Shown here one piece after another: positions 31,795 to 40,438 of a stretch of 64,000 nucleotides of DNA. The stretch is taken from positions 434,001 to 498,000 of the forward strand of contig NZ_QXJI01000001.1 of assembly GCF_003586305.1 (NCBI RefSeq). Direction: 5' to 3'. Source of the stretch: Cognatilysobacter tabacisoli (GTDB lineage Bacteria > Pseudomonadota > Gammaproteobacteria > Xanthomonadales > Xanthomonadaceae). Position 1 is the stretch's first letter. The number at the start of each line of letters is the position of its first letter. Made by a program: the position numbers and the translations under genes. The notes beneath the pieces were generated by a model. The model saw nothing but the letters and a program-made list of their open reading frames with translations, had not been told where the DNA came from and ran no database searches.

Positions 31795-33657
31795 TCAGCG
31801 GCGCGCCGTCGCGCGCGGCTGCCGCCCGATCCACGCGTCGACTTCCTTCTCGAGCAGCGTCAGTGGCACGGTGCCGGTGAGCAGCAGCAGGTTGTGGAAC
31901 TCGCGCGGGTTGAACCGGTCGCCGAGCGCCGCGCGGGCCTTGTCGCGCAGCCGGATGATCTCGAGCTGGCCGATCTTGTACGACGTGGCCTGGCCCGGGT
32001 TGACGACGTAGCGGTCGACCTCCGACGGCGGGATGCCGTAGTCGATCGCCTGCTGGCGGGTCCAGCGCTTGGCGTGCAGGCCGGTGTCGACGACCAGCCG
32101 GCGGGCGCGGAACAGCTCCGCGTCGAGCTGCCCGAGCAAGCCTTCCGGATCGCCGGCGTACCAGTCGTTCTCCTTGGCGATGCGCTCGGCGTACAGCGCC
32201 CAGCCTTCGCTGAAGGCCGAGATGCCGCCGAACGCGCGGATCTGGCGGAACGCCGGCAGCGCCTTGTTCTCCACCGCAAGCGCGCCCTGGAAGTGATGGC
32301 CGGGCACCGTCTCGTGGTAGACCAGCGTACGCAGGCCGAAGCGGGTCAGCCGGTCCTTGCGCAGCGGCATCTGGTACACGCCCGGACGCGACCCGTCGAG
32401 CGGCGGCGCGGTGTAGCTGGCGGCGGCCGAGGCCCAGCGGTACTCGGGGTAGGGCCGGGCGATGACCGGGGTTTTCGGGCGGATGTCGAACAGCGCGTCG
32501 GCGCGCTTCTCGGCGTCGCGGATCATCGTGTCGATGTCGGCCATGATCGCCGCGCGGCCCGCGTCGGTTTCCGGGTACGCCAGGTCGGCTTCGAGCTTTT
32601 CGACCCGCTGCTGCACGGTGCCGTCGGTGCGGCCGATCGAACGCAGGATCGTGTCCATCTCCGCCTCGATCCGCGCGACCTCGCGCAGCCCCAGCGCGTG
32701 GATCTGTTCGGCGTCGAGCGAGGTCGAAGTGAACTGGCGCAGGCGATGCGCGTACACCTCGGCGCCGTTGGGCAGGCGCCACAGGCCGGCGTCGTCGGTC
32801 GACTTGGGCAGCTGCTGCTCGAGCGCCGCGATCGCCTCGCGCCACGCCGGGTACACGCCGTCGCCGACGATGGCGGTGGCCTCGGCGACCAGCGCCTGCC
32901 GACGCGCGGCGTCGACGTCCTTCACCGCGCCGAGCTTCTCGGCCAGCGTGGTCACCAGCGGATTGGCGCCCGGCGCCGGCGCGATGAACTGGCGCATCTG
33001 CGCGATCGTGGCCTGCAGGATGAAGCGCGGCGGCAGGATGCCCTTGGCGGCCTGCGCGCGCGATTCGGACACGGCCTCGGCCATCCGCTCGTCGAACAGC
33101 GCGAGGCGGGCGACGTAGTTTTCCGCGTCGCGCGCGCTGCCGACCGGGTGGATCACCGTCATCAGGTTCGGCAGGTTCACGTTGGCCCCGCCGAACTGGT
33201 TCAGCGGGAACTGGGTGTCGTCGTAGCGCTCGCCGTCGACCAGCATCTGCAGCTGCCACTGCATCAGCTCGGCCGACACGCGCTCGGTGTCGCTCATCGC
33301 GGCGCGGTCGAACGTGGCGAGCCGGGCCAGTCCGCGGCGGGCGAGGGCGACCGTCTCGCGCTCGTAGGCGTCGGTTCGGGGCGTGATCTGGCGGTCGAGC
33401 GCGTCCTGCACGTCGCCCTTGAAGTACCGGCTCGCCCCGGCCGAAGACGGGTTGCGGCGCATCCACTCGTCGGTGAACTCGTCGAAGAAGGCTGCGACCG
33501 TGGCGGCCTCGCGCGTGGCCGCGGCCGGCTCGGAGGGCGGCGTCGAGGCCGTGGGCCCGGTGCCGGCGCATGCGGCCAGCAGCGCGGTCAGCAGCACCGC
33601 GGGGATCGCCGGCGCGATCCGCGATGGCAGGGAGGCAGGGCGGTCGGACTGGGCCAC
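31795..33657 (-). CDS. DUF885-family lipoprotein, predicted metallopeptidase
   Basis: A 620-residue protein starting at GTG 33657. The signal peptide has lipobox LLAAC with Cys30. The DUF885 hallmark YHETVPGHHFQ (Tyr447 to Gln457) contains an HExxxGHH zinc-type motif, and a later EGWALYAERI supplies the third ligand Glu as expected. Members of this family are thought to be peptidases of the M32-like (oligopeptidase) clan. Probably acts on peptides in the periplasm. Confidence 0.88.
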   Translation of the reverse strand: MAQSDRPASLPSRIAPAIPAVLLTALLAACAGTGPTASTPPSEPAAATREAATVAAFFDEFTDEWMRRNPSSAGASRYFKGDVQDALDRQITPRTDAYERETVALARRGLARLATFDRAAMSDTERVSAELMQWQLQMLVDGERYDDTQFPLNQFGGANVNLPNLMTVIHPVGSARDAENYVARLALFDERMAEAVSESRAQAAKGILPPRFILQATIAQMRQFIAPAPGANPLVTTLAEKLGAVKDVDAARRQALVAEATAIVGDGVYPAWREAIAALEQQLPKSTDDAGLWRLPNGAEVYAHRLRQFTSTSLDAEQIHALGLREVARIEAEMDTILRSIGRTDGTVQQRVEKLEADLAYPETDAGRAAIMADIDTMIRDAEKRADALFDIRPKTPVIARPYPEYRWASAAASYTAPPLDGSRPGVYQMPLRKDRLTRFGLRTLVYHETVPGHHFQGALAVENKALPAFRQIRAFGGISAFSEGWALYAERIAKENDWYAGDPEGLLGQLDAELFRARRLVVDTGLHAKRWTRQQAIDYGIPPSEVDRYVVNPGQATSYKIGQLEIIRLRDKARAALGDRFNPREFHNLLLLTGTVPLTLLEKEVDAWIGRQPRATARR

Positions 33658-33868
33658 GGGCGTCTCGCGTTCGGCGTCGGGGCCTCGATTCTAGTCAGCC
33701 GGCGCGCGGCGCAGCGCGGTGGGGGCGGCGCGGGGCGGGCGCGTGGGGCGGGGCAGGCCTACGTGAGGCACGCGCAAGCGGGGCCGGTCCGTCCGCGCCG
33801 GCGCCCGACGACGGCACCGCGACGCCGCACCGGGCACGGTGGACGCCCCGCAACGACGCGAGCCCGTG

Positions 33869-34864
33869 ATGCCCAAGCGTCCGTCACGCAAAGCCGGCAC
33901 CGGCGCGTCCCGCACAAAGGCCCCCGCGGCGGCCCCAGCGACCGCGCTGAAGAAGCCGCTGGCGAAGCTCGACCCGACCAAACCGCGCGCGTCGCGTGCA
34001 GCCAGCGGCCGGTCCGCGCGCAAGCCGGCGATCGAGGCGTTCATCCGCCGCGCGCAGGGCAGCCTGCCGGTGGCGCTGTTCCGGCGCTTCGTCGATGCCG
34101 ACCTGCTCGCGCAGGCCGCGGCGCTCGCGTTCTACGCGGTGCTGTCGCTGGCGCCGCTGCTGCTGATCCTGCTGTGGCTGACCTCGCAGGTGCTGCCGGT
34201 GACCCAGGACGCGCTGATGCAGCAGATCGCGCTGCTGGCCGGCGGCGACGCCGAGCGGCTCGCGCGGGCGATCGTCGACAACGCGCGCGACCGGCCCGAC
34301 ACCGGCTCGATCGCCGGCTGGTGGAGCCTGGCGCTGCTGTTCGTCGGCGCGACCGCGGTGTTCGCGCAGCTGCAGGACGTGCTCAACAAGATCTTCCGCA
34401 CCGACGCGACCCGGCTGCCCGGCATCGTCGCGTGGCTGCGCAAGCGGGTGTTTTCGTTCGGGCTGGTGTTCGCGCTGGGCTTCCTGCTGCTGGTGTCGAT
34501 GACGATCAACACCGTGCTGCAGCTCGCGTTCGCGCGCTTCGAATGGATGCTGCCGCTGGTGGCGCAGCTGGCGGCCGGGCTCGTGTACGCGCTCGGCTTC
34601 GGGCTGATGTACCACTACCTGCCGGACCGCTCGGTCGGCTGGCGGCGCGCGCTGGCCGGCGGCGCGGCGACGGCGGGGCTGTTCCTGCTCGGCCGTGCGG
34701 CGATCGGCTGGTACCTGGCGCGCGCCGATCCCGGCTCGGCGTACGGCTCAATGGGCAGCCTGGTGCTGGCGCTGGTGTGGGTCTACTACGCGGCGCTGAT
34801 CGTGTTCGTCGGCGCGATGGCGACGGCCGTCGTCGACGAGCGCGCCAAGGCGCCGGCGAAATGA
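33869..34864 (+). CDS. YihY/BrkB-family inner-membrane protein
   Basis: A 331-residue protein with a basic, disordered N-terminus of about 60 residues (Lys/Ala/Pro-rich), unusual for the family, followed by six membrane helices. Family blocks include LLAQAAALAFYAVLSLAPLLL, IFRTDATR, LGFLLLVSMTINTVL and a final SLVLALVWVYYAALIVFVGA. ATG 33869 is taken; a GTG three bases earlier is possible. The stop overlaps the next gene (ATGA). Function of BrkB proteins is unsettled. Confidence 0.88.
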   Translation: MPKRPSRKAGTGASRTKAPAAAPATALKKPLAKLDPTKPRASRAASGRSARKPAIEAFIRRAQGSLPVALFRRFVDADLLAQAAALAFYAVLSLAPLLLILLWLTSQVLPVTQDALMQQIALLAGGDAERLARAIVDNARDRPDTGSIAGWWSLALLFVGATAVFAQLQDVLNKIFRTDATRLPGIVAWLRKRVFSFGLVFALGFLLLVSMTINTVLQLAFARFEWMLPLVAQLAAGLVYALGFGLMYHYLPDRSVGWRRALAGGAATAGLFLLGRAAIGWYLARADPGSAYGSMGSLVLALVWVYYAALIVFVGAMATAVVDERAKAPAK

Positions 34865-35616
34865 TGACGACGCGTCGCCCCACGGTGCGCGTCGGCTGTG
34901 CGGGGTGGTCGATCCCGTCGCCGCACGCGCACCTGTTCGGCGACGGCGACAGCCACCTGGCGCGCTACGCGACGCGCTTCGACGTCGTTGAGATCAACTC
35001 GACCTTCCACCGCCCGCACCGCCGCGAGACGTTCGAGCGGTGGGCGGCGATCGTGCCGGCGCGGTTCCGGTTCTCGGTGAAGCTGCAGCGCGCGATCACC
35101 CACGACGCGCGACTGCGCGGCACCGGCGACGCGCTGACGGCGTTCTTCGACCAGGTCGCCGGGCTCGGCGCCAAGCTCGGCGGCGTTCTGGTGCAGCTGC
35201 CGCCGAGCCTGGCGTACGACGCGCGCGTCGCCGAGACGTTCTTCGCGATGCTGCGCCGGCGCAGCGCGGCGCCGGTGGCGTGCGAGCCGCGCCATGCCAG
35301 CTGGTTCGCACCGGCCGTCGATGCGCTGTGGGCGCGGCACGCCATCGCCCGCGTGGCCGCCGACCCCGCGCGGCTGCCGGAGGCTGCACGGCCCGGCGGC
35401 GCCGGCGCGCCGGCACGCTGGCGCTACTGGCGCTGGCACGGCTCGCCGCGGATCTACTACAGCCGCTATGACGACGAGGTGCTGCGCGACCTCGCCCGGT
35501 CGCTGCGCGTGCACGCGATCGGGCGGGCGCCGTCGTGGTGCATTTTCGACAACACCGCCCACGGCCACGCGATGGCCGACGCGGCGCGCCTGCAGGCGCT
35601 CATCGACGCGCGCTGA
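34861..35616 (+). CDS. DUF72-family TIM-barrel protein
   Basis: A 251-residue soluble protein with DUF72 blocks RVGCAGWSIP, VVEINSTFHRPHRRETFERWA, FRFSVKLQRAITHD, GGVLVQLPPSL and WCIFDNTAHGHA. The start overlaps the stop of the BrkB gene, so they are co-translated; a second ATG follows immediately. The DUF72 family has a UxuA-like barrel and no established reaction. Confidence 0.9.
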   Translation: MMTTRRPTVRVGCAGWSIPSPHAHLFGDGDSHLARYATRFDVVEINSTFHRPHRRETFERWAAIVPARFRFSVKLQRAITHDARLRGTGDALTAFFDQVAGLGAKLGGVLVQLPPSLAYDARVAETFFAMLRRRSAAPVACEPRHASWFAPAVDALWARHAIARVAADPARLPEAARPGGAGAPARWRYWRWHGSPRIYYSRYDDEVLRDLARSLRVHAIGRAPSWCIFDNTAHGHAMADAARLQALIDAR

Positions 35617-35646
35617 GTCGATCCGACGGGGCGCGCGCCCAGGGCG

Positions 35647-36195
35647 CTAGTCGATTCCGGCGCGCTCGCGCAGGTAGCCCGGCACCTCGTCGTCGGCGCA
35701 GCGCCGGAATCCCGCGCTGCCTCCGTCGGTGGCCAACGTGAACGCATGGGCATCGTGCACGGTGATCGTCTGCGCCTCGACCGTGCGCGGGCCGTCGCCG
35801 CGCGGCGCGTCGATGCACGACTGTTCGATGCGGAAGGTGTCGGCGTCGGTCGAAAGCACCGTTGCCACGCAGTCGTGTGTCGCGGTGCCGCTGATGCCAC
35901 GGCCGTCGTAGAAGCGCAGGCCGGCGTTGGATGGCGCGCGGCAGTCGGCTCCCGCGAGGACGTACACCCCGGGCGCCAGCGGCAGCGGGCCGGCGGGGCC
36001 GGGCCTGGCTTGCGAAGGCCCGGTGGCGGCCACCGGTTCAGTTGCCGGCGCGGGCGCGGAGGCCCCCGGCGCCGCCGCGGCGGCACGTGCTTCGGGCGGG
36101 CTCGAAGCCGCGGGCGCCCGCGTCGACGGCTCCGGGGTGCACGCGGCGGCCAGCAGTGCGGTGGCCATCGCAAGTGCAGTCGTCGTGCGGAACAT
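35647..36195 (-). CDS. Hypothetical lipoprotein
   Basis: A 182-residue protein with AGGAG about eight bases before ATG 36195. Signal peptide with Cys19 (LLAAAC), then a 60-residue Ala/Pro-rich linker. The C-terminal 110 residues start PLAPGVYVLAGADC and hold four Cys that could form disulfides. No family is recognised. The architecture of lipobox, long linker and small Cys-rich domain resembles the lipoprotein at 12171. Confidence 0.72.
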   Translation of the reverse strand: MFRTTTALAMATALLAAACTPEPSTRAPAASSPPEARAAAAAPGASAPAPATEPVAATGPSQARPGPAGPLPLAPGVYVLAGADCRAPSNAGLRFYDGRGISGTATHDCVATVLSTDADTFRIEQSCIDAPRGDGPRTVEAQTITVHDAHAFTLATDGGSAGFRRCADDEVPGYLRERAGID

Positions 36196-36394
36196 TCGTG
36201 CGACTCCTGTCGGGGTGGGCGTTCGGTCCGCGGTCCACATGGCCGGGGCGGGTCCACGCTAGGCGACGCCCGGCGACGGCGGCGTCGTCTTGCCCGCCGC
36301 CCCGATGCGCGGCTTGCGCGTGCCCGGTCCTCACCCGTGGCCACGCGCGGCGCGGTCGCATAGGCTCGATCGCAGCCCGCATCGACGCCGCCCC

Positions 36395-37018
36395 ATGACC
36401 GCCGCCTTCGTCATCCTGCTCGACTTCATCGGCACGTTTGCGTTCGCGATCAGCGGCGCGCTCGTCGCGGTGCGGCACCGGCTCGACCTGTTCGGCGTGC
36501 TGGTGCTGTCGTTCGCGGCGGCCACGGCCGGCGGCATCGTGCGCGACGTGCTGCTCGGCGCGACGCCGCCGGTCGCGCTGGTCGACTGGCGCTACTTCGG
36601 CGTGTCGGTGATGGCAGGGTTCCTGACGTTCTACCGGCACGCGCAGGTCGAGCGCATGCGCAACCCGGTGCAGCTGTCGGACGCGGTCGGCCTGGGCCTG
36701 TTCGCGGTGCTCGGCGCTGACAAGGCGCTCGCCGCCGGCCTCGGCCCGGTCGCGGCGGTGATGCTTGGCGTGTTGTCCGGCGTCGGCGGCGGAATCGCGC
36801 GCGACGTGCTGGTGGCGCAGGTGCCGAGCGTGCTGCGGCGCGAGCTGTACGCCATCGCGGCCTTGGCCGGCGCGGTCGTGGTCGTCGTGGGCGACGCCCT
36901 CGCGCTGCCGGCGGCGCCGGTTGCGGTCGCGGGCGCCGCGCTGTGCTTCGCGCTGCGCTGGCTGGCAATCCGCCGCGGCTGGCGGTTGCCGGTGGCGGGT
37001 GGCGGCGCCCCGACGTAG
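36395..37018 (+). CDS. TRIC/UPF0126-family membrane channel-like protein (YicG-type)
   Basis: A 207-residue protein with seven predicted helices and an internal repeat: FIGTFAFAISGALVAV...GGIVRDVLLG in the first half and DAVGLGLFAVLGADKAL...GGGIARDVLV in the second. This matches bacterial trimeric intracellular cation (TRIC) channel homologs. The start is ATG 36395, just before the first helix. Predicted cation channel or glycine-transport-like activity; unproven for this subgroup. Confidence 0.88.
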   Translation: MTAAFVILLDFIGTFAFAISGALVAVRHRLDLFGVLVLSFAAATAGGIVRDVLLGATPPVALVDWRYFGVSVMAGFLTFYRHAQVERMRNPVQLSDAVGLGLFAVLGADKALAAGLGPVAAVMLGVLSGVGGGIARDVLVAQVPSVLRRELYAIAALAGAVVVVVGDALALPAAPVAVAGAALCFALRWLAIRRGWRLPVAGGGAPT

Positions 37019-37102
37019 CGCGCACAGGTTGACCGGCCGGGGGACGCAGGCGCGTTGGCCCTGCAGACGGGCTGCCCCCGGCCCGAGCTCCGGAGCGTCG
37101 CC

Positions 37103-38419
37103 ATGGCCATGACCCGTCGCGGGTTCCTCGCTGCACCGCCCGCGCTGGCCGCGATGGCGCTGATGCCGTCGCCGCTGCTGGCCGCCGTCGCCGCGCAGAC
37201 GCCGGCGCTGCCGGACCTGTCCGACTGGGAGGCGGTCCGCGCCCAGTTCACGCTCGATCCGGCCTACATGCACTTCGCCAGCTTCTTCATCGCCAGCCAT
37301 CCGGCGCCGGTGCGCGACGCGATCGAGGGCTACCGGCGCGCGATCGACGCCAATCCGTTCCTGGTGATCGAGCGCGGGCTGTTCGAGGACGAGGCCCACA
37401 ACGTCCCGCTGCAGGTTCAGACCGAAATCGCCGACTACCTGGGTGGACGCGCGGCGGACGTGTGCCTGACGCCGAACACCACCACCGGCCTGGCGCTGGT
37501 CTACCACGGCCTGCCGCTGACGCCGGGCGACGAGGTGCTGTGCACGACGCACGACCACTATTCGCACCACGAATCGATCCGTCTGGCCACCGAGCGCGCC
37601 GGCGCGAGCATGCGCAAGATCCCGCTGTTCACCGACGCGGCGACCGCCAGCACCGATTCGCTCGTCGACGCGCTGCTAGCCGGCATCGGGCCGAAGACGC
37701 GCGTGGTCGGCCTCACCTGGGTGCACTCGGCCAGCGGCATCCGCCTGCCGATCCGCGAGCTGGCCGCCGCGCTGCGCGCGCGCCGCGGCCCGCCGCTGCT
37801 GCTGGTCGTCGACGGCGTGCATGGGCTGGGCAGCACCGACGAAACGGTGGCCGAGCTGGGCTGCGACTACTTCTGCGCCGGCACTCACAAGTGGATGTTC
37901 GCGCCGCGCGGCACCGGGCTTGTATGGGCGAACGCCGAAAACTGGGCACGGCTGAGCCCGACGGTGCCGAGCTTCAGCGACTTCGACCAGTACGACGCTT
38001 GGGAGAAGGGCACTGCGCCGGCGTCGCCGACCAACGCCAACCGCGTGAGCCCCGGCGGCTTCGTCGCGTACGACCACCAGTGGGCCACCGCGGCCGCGTT
38101 CCGCATGCACCGGCAGATGGGCAGGGCGCGCGTGGCCGCGCGCATCCGCGCCCTCAACGACCAGTGCAAGGCCGGGCTGGCCGAGAACCGCAAGGTCAAG
38201 CTGCACACGCCGATGCCGGGCGAACTGTCCGCGGGCCTGGTTGCGTTCGAAGTCGAAGGGCTGAGCCCGGCGCAGGTCGTCAAGCAGCTGCTGGCACGCA
38301 ACATCATTGCCAGCACCAGCCCGTACGCGGTGACCTACGCGCGCTTGGCGCCAAGCCTGGTCAACACGCCGGAGCAGGTCGAACGCGCCGTGCGCGCCGT
38401 GCGCGAAGTATCGGGCTAG
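37103..38419 (+). CDS. Tat-exported class V aminotransferase-fold PLP enzyme
   Basis: A 438-residue protein, GGAG eight bases before ATG 37103. The N-terminus AMTRRGFLAAPP is a twin-arginine signal, so the folded cofactor-bearing protein should be exported. The core is isopenicillin-N-epimerase/CefD-like: PNTTTGLALVYHGL, THDHYSHHESI, PLLLVVDGVHGLG with Asp237, and Lys263 in GTHKWMFAPRGTG as the Schiff-base residue. Possible roles are racemase, desulfurase-like or lyase; no substrate can be given. Confidence 0.87.
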   Translation: MAMTRRGFLAAPPALAAMALMPSPLLAAVAAQTPALPDLSDWEAVRAQFTLDPAYMHFASFFIASHPAPVRDAIEGYRRAIDANPFLVIERGLFEDEAHNVPLQVQTEIADYLGGRAADVCLTPNTTTGLALVYHGLPLTPGDEVLCTTHDHYSHHESIRLATERAGASMRKIPLFTDAATASTDSLVDALLAGIGPKTRVVGLTWVHSASGIRLPIRELAAALRARRGPPLLLVVDGVHGLGSTDETVAELGCDYFCAGTHKWMFAPRGTGLVWANAENWARLSPTVPSFSDFDQYDAWEKGTAPASPTNANRVSPGGFVAYDHQWATAAAFRMHRQMGRARVAARIRALNDQCKAGLAENRKVKLHTPMPGELSAGLVAFEVEGLSPAQVVKQLLARNIIASTSPYAVTYARLAPSLVNTPEQVERAVRAVREVSG

Positions 38420-38638
38420 CGGCGTCGCGGCCCGACCCGATCGGGTGATCCGCACGCGCACGCCGCTGCTGCACCGCAGATTGCGCCGTGCGGGACCGTA
38501 CGCTAGCGTCCGGCGGGCGATGACAGGGAAGGGTCGCCCCGGGCGTTACGGGCGTCCCCATCGCGAGATTGGTTTCGTCGCTTTCCGTCGGGCACCGGCC
38601 GGTGCCCATGGCGCACACCATTTCGAAGGGGCATCAGG

Positions 38639-39727
38639 ATGAAGACTCTGTTCCGAAGCATGGCCGGCCGGTGGCTGTCGGCAGTGGCGATGCTGGCGCT
38701 CGCGGCACCGTCCGTGGCCAGCACCATCAACCAGAACGTGTCGTGGACGATCGACCGCGCCGGCACGACCGCCAAGTACCGCGTCGTGGCCTACGGCGAC
38801 TCGATCTATGCCGGCTACAACGGCTCGATCAGCAACGCCGCGCGCTACTCGGCGCCGACGGTCGACGCCGAATACCTCTCCGCGCGCTGGAACGCCGACA
38901 TCGAGAGCGTGCGCCGGGCCAAGTCGGGCGCGGTCGCGCGCGACGTCTACGAGAACAAGATCGTCGCCGAGCGCTCGTACATGCAGGCGACATCGACGCG
39001 CGTGGTGACGTTCGAGATGTGCGGCAACGACGGCCTGCAGGCGCGCTCGAGCTTCAAGTCGCAGACCGGCACCTGCAGCTACGGCGGGCTCGACGCGGCG
39101 GTTAACTCGTGCAAGACCTACGTGGCCGCGGCGATGGACTTCATCAACGCCAACGCGCATCCGAACACCCGGCTCAAGGTGATCTCGAATCTGTACTACC
39201 CGGGCTACAACGCCGACAACGTGCAGAGCTCGTGCCGCGACGCGACCACCGGACAGACGGTCAACCTGCGCGACCGCTTCCTGCCGGCGCTGGCGAAGAT
39301 GAACTACTGGATGTGCGAGTACGCGCGCCAGAAGGGCTTCCAGTGCACCGACAGCTTCGCCCAGTACATGGGCGCGGACTACGACAGCAACGGCGACGGA
39401 CTGGTCGACTCCGACGCGCTGCGCTACGTCGCCGGCGAAAGCGAGGCCAGCTACCTCAACCGCACCACCGTGACGCTGCGCTCGACGCTGCGGGATGCGA
39501 ACGCGAAGTTCGTGACTTCGTCGAGCACGTTCGACTACATCCAGTCCGACGACGTGCACCCGACCTACACCGGCGGCACGGTCACGGCCGGGATCTGGGG
39601 CGGCAGCAGCGGCACCGGCGCGCCGCGCTACACCAGCTTCACCGACGGCAAGAGCCCGGTCTGGAATCGCTACGGCCACGACCGCATGGGCTGGGCGCTG
39701 TCGGTCTACAACCCCGCGAGCCCGTGA
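38639..39727 (+). CDS. Secreted SGNH/GDSL-type hydrolase
   Basis: A 362-residue protein, AAGGGG eight bases before the ATG, signal peptide to about residue 28 (PSVAS). SGNH blocks: GDSIYAGY with nucleophile Ser55, CGND with Asn130, and SDDVHPT with Asp304 and His307. A calcium-loop-like DSNGDGLVDSD lies between blocks. Six Cys suggest disulfides. It is followed after 23 bases by a single-pass protein and then an Lnt-like acyltransferase on the same strand. Probably an esterase acting outside the cytoplasm. Confidence 0.85.
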   Translation: MKTLFRSMAGRWLSAVAMLALAAPSVASTINQNVSWTIDRAGTTAKYRVVAYGDSIYAGYNGSISNAARYSAPTVDAEYLSARWNADIESVRRAKSGAVARDVYENKIVAERSYMQATSTRVVTFEMCGNDGLQARSSFKSQTGTCSYGGLDAAVNSCKTYVAAAMDFINANAHPNTRLKVISNLYYPGYNADNVQSSCRDATTGQTVNLRDRFLPALAKMNYWMCEYARQKGFQCTDSFAQYMGADYDSNGDGLVDSDALRYVAGESEASYLNRTTVTLRSTLRDANAKFVTSSSTFDYIQSDDVHPTYTGGTVTAGIWGGSSGTGAPRYTSFTDGKSPVWNRYGHDRMGWALSVYNPASP

Positions 39728-39750
39728 GCGCCGGACGGGCGGACTGAGCA

Positions 39751-40416
39751 GTGGCCACGCCGCGCGAATCCGATGCCCCGCCGTCCGGTCCGGACGGCGA
39801 GGGCGTGCGCGTCGTGCGCAAGTCGGGAGGGGCGCGCGCCCGCGCGTGGCCATGGGCGCTGGCGGCGATCGCGGTCGTCGGCGTCGTCGCGTGGTGGCTG
39901 CGCGTGCCGGCGATGCGCGGCGGCGATGCCGTCGCGTCGGCGGCCCCCCGGGACGGCGCGAACGTGTCGGGCCCCATCGGCCCGTCCGCATCGGCGGATC
40001 CGTCGCGGCCGCCGGTGTCGCACCACAAGCAGGCGCCGATGCCCGGCGACGACCCGAACGACCTGGCCTCGTACATTGGCCCCGGCGACCCGGAGCCGAC
40101 CGGCGCCGAAGTGATCGAGGCGCTGCACGAGGCCGGCGTGCGCACCGGCATCGGCGCGTTCAATCCGCCGGGCACGAGTCCGCCGCTGGTCGGCCTCGCC
40201 GTGCCCGACGACTTCGATCTGCCCGAGGGCTACGTGCGCCACCACCAGGTCACCGACGAGGGCGTTCCGATCGAACCGATCCTGATGTTCTCGCCCGACT
40301 TCACCCTGTACGACGACCGCGGCCGACCGGTCGCGATGCCGTCCGACCGCGTCGTGCCGCCGTCGCTCGCGCCGCCGGGACTGCCGCTGCGGCGTATCCA
40401 GATCCCCCCGCGCTGA
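39751..40416 (+). CDS. Hypothetical single-pass membrane protein
   Basis: A 221-residue protein starting at GTG 39751. Short polar N-terminus, one membrane helix at about residues 32-50 (AWPWALAAIAVVGVVAWWL), then a Pro/Gly/Asp-rich periplasmic region with SYIGPGDPEPTGAEVIEALHEAG and paired-strand segments toward the end. No family is recognised. It sits in a tight three-gene run (gaps of 23 and 22 bases) between an SGNH hydrolase and an Lnt-like acyltransferase, so a helper role for either is possible. Confidence 0.65.
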   Translation: MATPRESDAPPSGPDGEGVRVVRKSGGARARAWPWALAAIAVVGVVAWWLRVPAMRGGDAVASAAPRDGANVSGPIGPSASADPSRPPVSHHKQAPMPGDDPNDLASYIGPGDPEPTGAEVIEALHEAGVRTGIGAFNPPGTSPPLVGLAVPDDFDLPEGYVRHHQVTDEGVPIEPILMFSPDFTLYDDRGRPVAMPSDRVVPPSLAPPGLPLRRIQIPPR

Positions 40417-40438
40417 CGCGGCCACGGAGCGTGTCGAT

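Noticed and set aside
31705-33860. Long plus-strand open frame running from the GGDEF gene over the DUF885 gene
   Set aside because: It is antisense to two well-supported genes and becomes protein-like only where the true DUF72 gene starts at 34861.
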